Assembly (NCBI GenBank): GCA_902587155.1
Contig: CACIKE010000008.1
Coordinates: 1 to 58,832 of the forward strand
Direction of reading: 5' to 3'
Origin: an uncultured Pelagibacteraceae bacterium
GTDB taxonomy: Bacteria > Pseudomonadota > Alphaproteobacteria > Pelagibacterales > Pelagibacteraceae
DNA length: 58,832 bases
This document shows, piece after piece, positions 46,991 to 55,863 of the stretch (position 1 is its first letter; each line of letters begins with the position of its first letter). The position numbers and the translations under genes were made by a program. The notes under the pieces are model-generated. The model did not search any database. It saw only the letters and a program-made list of their open reading frames with translations, and was not told where the DNA came from.

Positions 46991-47546
46991 GCGATCTTTT
47001 AGATAATATTCTTTGAAGAGTTCTTCTGTGCATTTTAAGCCTTCTTGCAGTCTCAGAAACATTTCTATTACATAATTCAAATACTCTATGAATATGTTCC
47101 CATTTTACCCGATCTGCTGACATTGGATTTTCAGGTGGTGCAGCTTTTTTTGATGGATCTGCTAATAACGCTTTTTCTACATCGTCTGCATCCGCTGGTT
47201 TAGCTAAATAGTCAATAGCACCCTCTTTGATTGCAGCTACAGCAGTTGGAATATTTCCATATCCAGTTAGCATTATGATTCGACTTAGTGAATTTGATGA
47301 CTGAATTTCTTTTACAACCTCTAATCCGTTTCCATCATTTAACCTAAGGTCAACCACTGCAAAACCAGGTTTTTTCACTTTTACCATGTCTTTACCTTTT
47401 TGCACACTCTCAGCTTGTAAGACTTCAAACCCCTTCTTTTCCATCGCTCTAGCTAATCTCTCCCTAAAAGGATTATCATCATCCACTATTAATAAGGATT
47501 TATTGTCAAAATCAGCCAGATTTTGTAATGGAGCTTCGTTTTTCAT
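46983..47546 (-). CDS. regA: Redox response regulator RegA/ActR/PrrA
   Basis: 187 residues: a receiver with LLIVDDDNPFRERLARAMEKKGFEV, the phosphoacceptor in VVDLRLNDGNG, LTGYGNIPTAVAAIKEGAIDYLAKPAD, and a Fis-like helix-turn-helix RVFELCNRNVSETARRLKMHRRTLQRIL. This is the alphaproteobacterial RegA/ActR family that controls redox and energy genes. The cognate RegB kinase is not adjacent, unlike in many relatives. Divergent from the polyamine operon with 150 bases between (47547-47696), which hold both promoters; I see no clear box. Confidence 0.92.
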   Translation of the reverse strand: MKNEAPLQNLADFDNKSLLIVDDDNPFRERLARAMEKKGFEVLQAESVQKGKDMVKVKKPGFAVVDLRLNDGNGLEVVKEIQSSNSLSRIIMLTGYGNIPTAVAAIKEGAIDYLAKPADADDVEKALLADPSKKAAPPENPMSADRVKWEHIHRVFELCNRNVSETARRLKMHRRTLQRILSKRSPK

Positions 47547-47696
47547 GAGCCTTATATGATCACTTTTTTCCGTATTTCAATAGGCCATTATTTGCTTTAC
47601 ATTGAATAACTATTTGATTAATTCCTCGATTATTAAAGTTTTTTTTTAATAAAAAGACTTTTTTTTTGTTAAATTTTTTTTGAGGGAGCATTTAAA

Positions 47697-48881
47697 ATGC
47701 AAAAATTTAAGTCAGTTGAAGAATTAGTCAATCAACTGAAACCGGAAAAACCTGTCTATTGTATTAGAAAGAATTCTATTCTTTCTGCTTCAAAATTCTT
47801 TCAAAATAAGTTCCCAGGTAAAATACTATATGCTGTAAAAACCAATCCCCATCCTGAAGTTGTCAAAACTTTGATAAAAAGTGGAATTAATCAATTTGAT
47901 GTTGCATCTATCGAAGAAATCAAGGCAGTAAGGAAATTTGATAATACTGCAAAATGCTCTTTTATGCATACGGTTAAAAGTAGAGAGAGTATTAAAGAAG
48001 CATATTTTAATTTTGGAATAAAAACTTTCGCTTTAGATACTAAAGATGAATTAATTAAGATTATTGAAACAACAGACAATGCTAAAGATTTAGAACTATT
48101 TATTAGAGTTGCTGTTTCCAATGAACATGCTGAAATAGATTTATCAAAAAAATTCGGTGCTTTGAATTCTGAAGCTTCAGGACTATTAAGACTTGCAAAA
48201 CATCATTCAAAAAAAATTGGTTTAAGTTTTCATGTTGGTTCCCAATGTATGCATCCAATTTCATACTCTAAAGGAATTAATGAAGTAGGAAATATAATTA
48301 AAAAAACTAAAATAATTCCAGATTATATTAATATCGGTGGAGGCTTCCCGACAATTTATCCTGATCTTGTGCCTCTATCTTTGGAAAGTTATATGGAGGA
48401 AATTAAAAAAAGTTTAGAAAATTTAAATCTAAAAAATATGCCTCAAATAATTTGTGAACCTGGAAGAGCTTTGGTTGCAGAAAGTGGATCAACAATCGTC
48501 AGAGTTAATTTAAGAAAAAAACAAAAACTCTATATTAATGATGGTACTTACGGCACACTTTTTGATGCTGGAACACCTAATATAGTTTTTCCATCAAAAT
48601 TAATTAAAGAAAATTCAAGTAAAATTATTTCAAAGAAAATGACTGCATTTGATTTTTATGGACCAACATGTGACAGTATGGATTATATGAAGGGTCCTTT
48701 CCTACTTCCAAATAATATTAAAGAAAATGATTATATTGAACTTGGTCAATTAGGATCATATGGTTTAACTTTTAGAACTCAATTTAATGGTTATTACTCT
48801 GATGAAATTTATGAGGTTGAGGATAAACCAATAATGTCTATGTATGATAAGAATTCAGACAAAGCTACTCTAGTCGCTTAA
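47697..48881 (+). CDS. Ornithine decarboxylase (PLP fold III)
   Basis: Decarboxylates ornithine to putrescine. The PLP lysine is Lys48 in YAVKTNPHPEV; HVGSQC, GGGFPTIYP and CEPGRALVAE are the classic fold III blocks, and Cys325 in GPTCDSMD is the catalytic cysteine of eukaryotic-type ODC. At 394 residues it matches this group. Lysine as an extra substrate cannot be excluded. It is the first gene of a polyamine operon; the stop overlaps the next ATG (TAATG). Confidence 0.9.
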   Translation: MQKFKSVEELVNQLKPEKPVYCIRKNSILSASKFFQNKFPGKILYAVKTNPHPEVVKTLIKSGINQFDVASIEEIKAVRKFDNTAKCSFMHTVKSRESIKEAYFNFGIKTFALDTKDELIKIIETTDNAKDLELFIRVAVSNEHAEIDLSKKFGALNSEASGLLRLAKHHSKKIGLSFHVGSQCMHPISYSKGINEVGNIIKKTKIIPDYINIGGGFPTIYPDLVPLSLESYMEEIKKSLENLNLKNMPQIICEPGRALVAESGSTIVRVNLRKKQKLYINDGTYGTLFDAGTPNIVFPSKLIKENSSKIISKKMTAFDFYGPTCDSMDYMKGPFLLPNNIKENDYIELGQLGSYGLTFRTQFNGYYSDEIYEVEDKPIMSMYDKNSDKATLVA

Positions 48882-49924
48882 TGTCAGAAAATAAAAATCT
48901 TGGTCACAACAGTAAAAAAGATTTCTTAAAAAAACCTGTAGAACATATTGATATTACATCATTTGATTCTAGAAAAATTATCTCTTCCATGGAAAAAATG
49001 TCTTTTGTTTCAAGAGAAACGGCAAACGCAGCCAATATTTATAATGAAATGTTGAAAGACAAAGAATGCACAATTTTTTTAACATTAGCAGGTTCAACAT
49101 CTGCCGCAGGCTGTATGAATATTTATAAAGATTTAGTTAAATATAATATGGTTGATGCAATAGTGGCGACTGGCGCTTCAATAATTGACATGGATTTTTT
49201 TGAAGCTCTTGGTTTTAAACACTATCAAGGGTCTCAATTCCAAGATGATACTGAATTAAGAAAAAATTATATCGATAGAATTTACGACACATACATAGAC
49301 GAGGATGAGTTACAGATTTGTGATAAAAGAATATGTGAAATAGCGGATACCTTGGAACCTAGAAGCTATACATCCAGAGAATTTATTAAAGAAATGGGTA
49401 AATATTTAAAAAAAAATTCTATTAAAAAAGACTCTTTAATTGAAACAGCATACGATAATGATGTTCCAATTTTTTGCCCTGCTTTCACCGACTCCAGTGC
49501 TGGATTTGGTTTAGTTATACATCAAGAAAAAAATCCAAAAAAGCATATGACTATCGACTCTATTAGAGAATTTAGAGAATTGACTGAAATTAAAATACGC
49601 TCGAAGGGATCAGGTTTATTTATGATTGGTGGTGGTGTTCCAAAAAATTTTATTCAAGACACCGTAATTTGTGCTGAATTATTAGGCAAGGAAGTTGACA
49701 TGCATAAATATGCGGTACAAATCACAGTTGCCGACTCTAGAGACGGTGCATGCAGTAGTTCAACATTAAAGGAAGCAAGTTCATGGGGTAAAGTTGATGT
49801 TACAAAAGAACAAATGGTATTTGCTGAAGCCACCAGTGTACTACCCTTAATAGCTAGCGACGCTTATCACAGAGGTGAGTGGAAAAATAGAGATAAAAAG
49901 AAATTCACAAAAATTTTTGAGTAA
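48881..49924 (+). CDS. Deoxyhypusine-synthase-like enzyme (probable homospermidine synthase)
   Basis: A 347-residue NAD-dependent protein of the deoxyhypusine synthase family. LTLAGSTSAAGCMN and VATGASIIDMDFFEALG form the NAD site, and the catalytic lysine is Lys304 in SSWGKV. Bacteria lack the eIF5A target, and bacterial homologues use putrescine to make homospermidine; sitting between ornithine decarboxylase and agmatinase supports this. Specificity cannot be proved from sequence. Confidence 0.85.
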   Translation: MSENKNLGHNSKKDFLKKPVEHIDITSFDSRKIISSMEKMSFVSRETANAANIYNEMLKDKECTIFLTLAGSTSAAGCMNIYKDLVKYNMVDAIVATGASIIDMDFFEALGFKHYQGSQFQDDTELRKNYIDRIYDTYIDEDELQICDKRICEIADTLEPRSYTSREFIKEMGKYLKKNSIKKDSLIETAYDNDVPIFCPAFTDSSAGFGLVIHQEKNPKKHMTIDSIREFRELTEIKIRSKGSGLFMIGGGVPKNFIQDTVICAELLGKEVDMHKYAVQITVADSRDGACSSSTLKEASSWGKVDVTKEQMVFAEATSVLPLIASDAYHRGEWKNRDKKKFTKIFE

Positions 49925-49927
49925 AAA

Positions 49928-50803
49928 TTGAAATATTTATCAAATAGAAATGGATTTTTAGGAGTCGACAATAAATTTAATTTCAAAGAAAAGGTTGTTG
50001 TGGTTCCATTTGGACTTGAAAAAACTGTTAGTTATGGAGGTGGTACCAGAAACGGACCTAAAGAAATTATAAAGGCTTCTCATCAAGTGGAATTATATGA
50101 TGAAGAGTTAAATTGTGAACCTTATAAAAAAATTGGGATTAAAACATTAAAGCCCTTTAAGATTCATAGAAATATCAGAAAAGCTCTAGAGAAAATGTCA
50201 AATATAAATAAAGAAATTTTAGATAAAAGACTTTTTCCAATCACGTTTGGAGGAGAACATTCAATTACACCCGGATGTATTTATCCATTTGTCAAAAAAT
50301 ACAAGAAAATTTGTCTTTTACATTTCGATGCCCATGCTGATTTAAGAAATAGTTACAATGGTGAAAAGTTCTCTCATGCATCAGCAATAAGAAGGTGCTT
50401 AGACCATAAAAATATATCATTAATATCTTTTGGGATCAGAAATATATCAGAGAGTGAAATTCCATTTTTAAAAAAGAATAAATCAAGAATAAATATTTTT
50501 TGGGCAAAAGATAAATCAAAGTGGGATTTAACAAAATTTAAAAAACTTATAAAAAATAAAAAAGTTTATTTAACATTTGATGTTGATGGTTTCGACTCAA
50601 GTATCATGCCAGCTACTGGGACTCCTGAACCTGGTGGATTATTATGGGATGAAACACTCAATATAATTAAAATTGCTGCAAAAAATTCAAACATTGTTGG
50701 TGCTGACATCAATGAATTAGCACCTATTAAAGGTTTTAACTCATACAACTTTCTTGTTGCAAAACTCGCTTATAAAATATTGTCTTATAAATTTTTGATT
50801 TAA
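49928..50803 (+). CDS. speB: Agmatinase / ureohydrolase family
   Basis: 291 residues of the arginase/agmatinase family. The manganese ligands are in GGEHSITPG, LHFDAHADLR and TFDVDGFDSSIMPATGTPEPGG. It should hydrolyse agmatine to putrescine and urea; another guanidino substrate is possible. The start is a TTG at 49928, three bases after the upstream stop, and no in-frame ATG lies near. The stop is shared with the convergent transporter (TTAA 50800-50803). No arginine decarboxylase is present here. Confidence 0.86.
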   Translation: MKYLSNRNGFLGVDNKFNFKEKVVVVPFGLEKTVSYGGGTRNGPKEIIKASHQVELYDEELNCEPYKKIGIKTLKPFKIHRNIRKALEKMSNINKEILDKRLFPITFGGEHSITPGCIYPFVKKYKKICLLHFDAHADLRNSYNGEKFSHASAIRRCLDHKNISLISFGIRNISESEIPFLKKNKSRINIFWAKDKSKWDLTKFKKLIKNKKVYLTFDVDGFDSSIMPATGTPEPGGLLWDETLNIIKIAAKNSNIVGADINELAPIKGFNSYNFLVAKLAYKILSYKFLI

Positions 50804-51354
50804 GCCTTAATTGGCTTAAAAGTTTTTAAAAGTAATCTAAATGGTATTAACATGATCAAAGCAACTATTACTTTTACAATTAAATCTCCGAAAGAAAGTG
50901 TAACCCATGGCACGCCAGTCCCATAAAATGATATTGAAAAAAATAAAAATGTATCGATTGTTGAGCCAATCATTGAGGATGTTAATGGCGCAACAAACCA
51001 TTCTTTCTTTCTTAATCTGTCAAATATTTGGACATCTAATAATTGTGCAGTTAAAAATGCAATTCCAGACCCAATAGCTATACGAATAGATATAAGATCT
51101 GCAAAATCAGTAGAAAATAAAACTGTAAAACCAATTCCTAGTACAAAGCCAAAATATACAATTTTTCTTGCAACTATTTTTCCATAAGATCTATTAGCTA
51201 AATCTGTAATTAAAAAAGCGATTGGATAAGAGAAAGCTCCGTAGGTTAATATTTCATTTAAACCATAATAATTAATTGGAAATTGAACAAGAAAATTAGA
51301 AGATAGGACAACAACACCCATCAAAAATGATAGAAGTAAAAACGATTTGCTCAT
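50800..51354 (-). CDS. yhhQ: Queuosine precursor transporter (YhhQ/VUT family)
   Basis: 184 residues with about six membrane segments. ILTYGAFSYPIAFLITDLANRSYGKIVARKIVYFGF is the family signature (T-D-x-x-N-x-x-Y-G). The protein imports queuine or preQ0/preQ1 for the wobble base of certain tRNAs. RIAIGSGIAFLTAQLLDVQIFDRLRKK is also typical. It follows rpmB directly (stop and start overlap by one base). Confidence 0.88.
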   Translation of the reverse strand: MSKSFLLLSFLMGVVVLSSNFLVQFPINYYGLNEILTYGAFSYPIAFLITDLANRSYGKIVARKIVYFGFVLGIGFTVLFSTDFADLISIRIAIGSGIAFLTAQLLDVQIFDRLRKKEWFVAPLTSSMIGSTIDTFLFFSISFYGTGVPWVTLSFGDLIVKVIVALIMLIPFRLLLKTFKPIKA

Positions 51355-51668
51355 TAAGCTGTTTTAGATTGTGCAGTTTTTTTTTGAAATGGAGATTTAA
51401 TTAATAAACTTTTTTTTAGTTTTTTTAATCTAGGAGATAAATTTTTATTTTTTACAGATTTTAGAAATTCATCAAAACTACCCTTTTTATCTACTGATCT
51501 AACCCCTGCATTACTCACTGTTAATTTTAAGCTTCTTTTTAAAAGTTCACTTGTAAATTTTACTTTTTTTAAATTAGGTAAGAATCTTCTTTTTGTCTTA
51601 TTGTTAGCATGACTAACGTTATGACCTTTCATTGGATTTTTCCCAGTTAATTCGCATTTTTTTGTCAT
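51354..51668 (-). CDS. rpmB: 50S ribosomal protein L28
   Basis: A 104-residue ribosomal protein. [34 protein letters not shown] is diagnostic of L28, with the conserved [25 protein letters not shown]. It has a lysine-rich C-terminal extension beyond the usual bacterial length, as in other alphaproteobacteria. It heads a unit with the queuosine precursor transporter downstream. Confidence 0.97.
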   Translation of the reverse strand: MTKKCELTGKNPMKGHNVSHANNKTKRRFLPNLKKVKFTSELLKRSLKLTVSNAGVRSVDKKGSFDEFLKSVKNKNLSPRLKKLKKSLLIKSPFQKKTAQSKTA

Positions 51669-51724
51669 AATTTGTTCGACTATATAAAGTGAGATATTGA
51701 TGGCGTCAAGTTTATTAGATTATT

Positions 51725-52771
51725 CTAATCCTTTTTTCCTACTATTTCATTAAAGTTTTTTACACCATCTTTTAATAGTATTTCCTTTAGTTCTTTTTTA
51801 ATTAGACCAACAATATTTGGACCTCTAAAAACCATGCCTGTATAAAGTTGTAAATAATCAGCTCCTGCTAAAAATTTTTGATAAGCTGATCTGCCAGAGT
51901 CCACACCACCTACGCCTATAATTTTAATTCTGCCTTTTAAAACTTTATAAAATTTTCTGATTAACTCTGAAGACTTTAACTCAATAGGTTTCCCGGATAA
52001 CCCTCCTTTTTGATGGCTTTGAGTATTTTGTAAATTTTCTCTTGTTGTATCAGATGTGTTAGAAATAATAGCAGCTTCTATCTTGTTATCTAAAAGCACT
52101 TCAGAAATTTTCATAATTTCTTTATCATTAATATCTGGTGATACTTTTACCGCTATAGGTGTTTTAGAGTTAAGATCTCTCTTCTCTTTTTCTATTAGTT
52201 TTAAAAGATCATCTAATTTTTTTTGGTCGTGAAAGTTTCTTAAATCTTCGGTGTTTGGTGAGGAAATATTAACAGTAATATAATCAGAGACCCCATCAAA
52301 CATTTTTAAACACTGTATATAATCATTTGTTCTATCTTCTGAGTCTTTATTGGGTCCAATATTTATTCCGAGTAATCCGGTTGGATTATTTCTTTTTATT
52401 CGATCTACAATATTTTTTGAACCTAGATTATTGAAACCAAGTCTATTTATCAGGGCCTCATCTTCTACTAGTCTAAAAACTCTAGGTTTAGGATTTCCGT
52501 ATTGTTCTAATGGTGTAACAGTTCCTACCTCTACGAAACCAAACCCTAAATTGAACAATGAATTATATACCTCGGCATTCTTATCAAATCCTGCTGCCAT
52601 ACCAATTGGATTTTCTATTTCTTTATTAAATAATTTAGTCTTAAAAAGAGGATTATTTTTTTCGTCATCTAAAATATTTGGAATAAAATTAAATTTTAGT
52701 GACTTTATCGCTAAACTATGAGCCGTCTCGGGATCTAATTTAAAAATTAAAGATCTTAAATTTGAAAACAT
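51725..52771 (-). CDS. pyrD: Dihydroorotate dehydrogenase (quinone), class 2
   Basis: The membrane-linked flavoenzyme of pyrimidine synthesis that passes electrons to quinone. FDPETAHSLAIKSL in the N-terminal helix and NPIGMAAGFDKNAEVYNSLFNLGFGFVEVGTVTP are class 2 marks, with the catalytic Ser in VNISSPNTEDLR and GVGGVDSG for FMN. At 348 residues it is complete. Its ATG overlaps the lysK stop by one base. Confidence 0.95.
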   Translation of the reverse strand: MFSNLRSLIFKLDPETAHSLAIKSLKFNFIPNILDDEKNNPLFKTKLFNKEIENPIGMAAGFDKNAEVYNSLFNLGFGFVEVGTVTPLEQYGNPKPRVFRLVEDEALINRLGFNNLGSKNIVDRIKRNNPTGLLGINIGPNKDSEDRTNDYIQCLKMFDGVSDYITVNISSPNTEDLRNFHDQKKLDDLLKLIEKEKRDLNSKTPIAVKVSPDINDKEIMKISEVLLDNKIEAAIISNTSDTTRENLQNTQSHQKGGLSGKPIELKSSELIRKFYKVLKGRIKIIGVGGVDSGRSAYQKFLAGADYLQLYTGMVFRGPNIVGLIKKELKEILLKDGVKNFNEIVGKKD

Positions 52772-54333
52772 TATTTAATTTTATTTAATATAAGATCTTT
52801 TGTTTCTTTCACACCAAAAAAACTTATAAAAAAACCCATCCTTGGTCCATTTTCGTCTCCAAAAACTACTTCGTAAATTAATTTAAACCAATCTCGAAGG
52901 TTCTCGGTATATCCATTTTCTTTACCAGTCGAATATATCATTGTTTGAATATCTTCTGGTTTCATTTTGTCGTCACATTTATCTAAAGTTTTTACCAGAG
53001 CTTCTAAAGCTTTTTTTTCCTCACCATTAGGTTTTTTATATTTTTTTTTCAATTTTATTACGTCGTTAAAATATTTTATTGCATAGCCTACTAAATTATC
53101 AAAGATAGGATTATCTTTCTCCGAAATGTCTTTTTTATATTTTTTAACAAATTTCCAAAGAAGTTCTTTGCTGTCAGCATTACTTGTTTCGACCAAGTTT
53201 AATAACATTGAAAACGACATAATCATATTTTCTTTAGGCACTAAACTATTATGAACATGCCATACAGGATTCATAAGTAGCTGCAACTCATTTTGATTTT
53301 TTGCTTTCTCAATCAGATCCAAATAATCATCGACCGTTTTTGAAACTATTTCTTTGTAAAGTTTTTTTGCTCTTTTTGGATTTTGATACATATAAAGCGA
53401 CAAACTTTCAGGAGAAGCATACTCTAGCCATTGATCAATAGTAATGCCGTTTCCCTTTGATTTTGAAATCTTCTCTCCTTTTTCATCCAAAAATAGTTCA
53501 TATGCAAACCCTGAGGGATTTGTTTTTCCAATCAATTTGATAATTTTTGTTGAAAGTATTGCGCTCTCTATAAGATCTTTTCCATACATTTCAAAATCAA
53601 CATCTAGTGCATACCATCTCATAGCCCAATCAACTTTCCACTGTAATTTACAATTTCCATCATAAATGCTTGTTTCCAAATCTTTTCCATTATTATCAAA
53701 AACAATAATAGATTTTTCTTTATTAATATTTTTTACAGGTATTTCTAGAACATGACCTGTAACCGGACAAATTGGAAGAAATGGACTATACGTTTTTTGT
53801 CTCTCTTTTCCTAGTGTAGGAAGTATTATATTCATTATACCATCATAATTCTCTAAAATAACTTGGAGAGAAGAGTTAAAGAAACCTGACTTATAAAGTG
53901 ATGTTGAACTTTTAAAATTATATTCAAATTTAAAATTGTTTAAAAATTTTTTTAGCATTTCATTATTATGCTCACCAAAACTATTAAATTTTTGAAAGGG
54001 ATCAGGCACATTAGTAAGCGGTTTGTGCAAATTTTTTTCTAATAATTCTTTTTGTGGAACGTTGTCAGGTACTTTTCTAAGACCATCCATATCATCTGAA
54101 AAAGTAATGATTTCAGTTGGTAAATCAGTCAAATGTTTTAGTGCATTTACAATCATTGATGTCCTTGCAACTTCTCCAAAAGTTCCTATATGTGGAAGGC
54201 CACTAGGACCATAACCTGTTTGGAGAATTATTTTGCCTTTTTTTTCTATAAAAGATTTTCTTTCTCGAAGCATTTTTTTTGCTTCAACGAAAGGCCATGC
54301 ACTTGTTTTATCAAAATTCTCTTTTTTAATCAT
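52771..54333 (-). CDS. lysK: Lysyl-tRNA synthetase, class I
   Basis: 520 residues of the class I type, unrelated in fold to the common class II LysRS. The HIGH-like motif is QTGYGPSGLPHIGTFGEVART near residue 40-60, the KMSKS-like motif is DEKGEKISKSKGNG, and the end carries the anticodon-binding helices. Class I enzymes are known from archaea, spirochaetes and several alphaproteobacteria. No class II lysS is in this window. Confidence 0.94.
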   Translation of the reverse strand: MIKKENFDKTSAWPFVEAKKMLRERKSFIEKKGKIILQTGYGPSGLPHIGTFGEVARTSMIVNALKHLTDLPTEIITFSDDMDGLRKVPDNVPQKELLEKNLHKPLTNVPDPFQKFNSFGEHNNEMLKKFLNNFKFEYNFKSSTSLYKSGFFNSSLQVILENYDGIMNIILPTLGKERQKTYSPFLPICPVTGHVLEIPVKNINKEKSIIVFDNNGKDLETSIYDGNCKLQWKVDWAMRWYALDVDFEMYGKDLIESAILSTKIIKLIGKTNPSGFAYELFLDEKGEKISKSKGNGITIDQWLEYASPESLSLYMYQNPKRAKKLYKEIVSKTVDDYLDLIEKAKNQNELQLLMNPVWHVHNSLVPKENMIMSFSMLLNLVETSNADSKELLWKFVKKYKKDISEKDNPIFDNLVGYAIKYFNDVIKLKKKYKKPNGEEKKALEALVKTLDKCDDKMKPEDIQTMIYSTGKENGYTENLRDWFKLIYEVVFGDENGPRMGFFISFFGVKETKDLILNKIK

Positions 54334-54421
54334 GATTAATTCAAATAAAATCTTAAATTAACGCTTTAACTTATTCTTATAGAGTTGAAATTTATTTACC
54401 ATAAAATAATGTTCTATCAAA

Positions 54422-55861
54422 ATGTCTAATTATAAAACTGTTTTTTTTACACTTGGAATTCTTCAAATAATTCTTGGAATTTTTATGTTGATCCCAATAT
54501 TTGTTCAATTTTTTTTTAATGAAATTGACTCCTCTTTTTTTGGTGCCTCAATTATTACAATTATTTTTGGTACGCTATTTTTTTTATCTAATCTTGATCA
54601 TGATAAGAAGTTAAATTTACAGCAAGCTTTTTTATTGACCGCGTTATCTTGGCTTAGTATTGCAATTTTTGGTTCACTTCCTCTAATATTTTCTGAAGTC
54701 AATTTTTCGTTTACCAATGCATTTTTTGAGAGTATGTCAGGCATTACAACAACTGGTTCAACAATCATTCCAAACTTAGAGGAGATGCCCAAAGCAATTT
54801 TGCTTTGGAGAGCAATTCTTCAATGGTTGGGTGGTATTGGAATAATTGTTATGGCAATCACTTTGATGCCAATAATGAATGTTGGTGGTATGCAATTATT
54901 CAAAATTTCTAACAGTGATTCATCAGAAAAAATTCTTCCTAAATCGAAAGAAATTGCGTTGAGATTAATTTACATTTATTCAGGTCTCACTACTCTTTGC
55001 GCAATATCATATAAAATTCTTGGGATGAATACTTTTGATAGTATAACCCATTCTATGACAACAATAGCAACTGGGGGTTTTTCAAACTATAACGAGTCCA
55101 TTGGTTTCTTTAAAAGTTTTTCAATAGAAATTTCAGCAATGATTTTTATTATCTTGGGAAGTTTGCCTTTTATCGCTTATATCAAATTCTTAAACGGTAA
55201 TAGAAGAATATTTTTTTCAGATATTCAAATTAGAACTTTTTTGAAAATAATCTTAATAAGTATTCTGATCTTATCAATTTATTTGTTTTTAGATAAATCG
55301 TCTGAACTAAACTTCAGAACAGTTTTATTCAATGTAATATCAATTTTGACAGGTACTGGATATGTAAATGCACAATTTGATAACTGGGGTGGATTTCCTT
55401 TAATTATATTTATAGGTTTAATGTTTATCGGTGGATGTGCTGGCTCAACGACCTGTGGTATTAAAATATTTAGATTTCAAATACTTAACTCATTTGTTTT
55501 GAATCAACTTAAAAAGATTATTTATCCCAAGGGAATTTTCGTTCTAAAATATAATCAAAGTCCTGTTGATGATAAATTTACCGCATCAATTATCTCTTTC
55601 ATTTATATGTACCTGGTAATTTTTTTTGTGATTACAGCATTATTATCTTTGACAGGTCTTGACTTTATTACTTCAATTTCTGGTGCTGCAACATCTATCT
55701 CAAATGTAGGACCTGGCCTAGGTTCGACTATTGGGCCAAACGGAAATTTTTCATCACTACCTGATATCTCTAAGTGGATTTTAAGTTTTGGTATGATTTT
55801 GGGGAGATTAGAATTATTTGCAATTCTTGTATTATTTTTACCATCTTTTTGGAGGAATTAA
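54422..55861 (+). CDS. trkH: Potassium uptake protein TrkH
   Basis: The membrane subunit of the Trk potassium uptake system, 479 residues with about ten to twelve hydrophobic segments. The selectivity loops are visible: ESMSGITTTGSTIIPNLEEMPKAILLWRAILQWLGGIGIIVM (P-loop 1), TTIATGGFSNYNESIG, FLTGTGYVNAQFDNWG and SISNVGPGLGS. The TrkA regulator is not nearby. An MFS gene starts just after its stop. Confidence 0.93.
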   Translation: MSNYKTVFFTLGILQIILGIFMLIPIFVQFFFNEIDSSFFGASIITIIFGTLFFLSNLDHDKKLNLQQAFLLTALSWLSIAIFGSLPLIFSEVNFSFTNAFFESMSGITTTGSTIIPNLEEMPKAILLWRAILQWLGGIGIIVMAITLMPIMNVGGMQLFKISNSDSSEKILPKSKEIALRLIYIYSGLTTLCAISYKILGMNTFDSITHSMTTIATGGFSNYNESIGFFKSFSIEISAMIFIILGSLPFIAYIKFLNGNRRIFFSDIQIRTFLKIILISILILSIYLFLDKSSELNFRTVLFNVISILTGTGYVNAQFDNWGGFPLIIFIGLMFIGGCAGSTTCGIKIFRFQILNSFVLNQLKKIIYPKGIFVLKYNQSPVDDKFTASIISFIYMYLVIFFVITALLSLTGLDFITSISGAATSISNVGPGLGSTIGPNGNFSSLPDISKWILSFGMILGRLELFAILVLFLPSFWRN

Positions 55862-55863
55862 AT

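Noticed and set aside
55774..55863. N-terminal extension of the AmpG-like transporter
   Set aside because: It lies inside trkH and is not MFS-like; GGAGG before the TTG at 55864 fixes the start.
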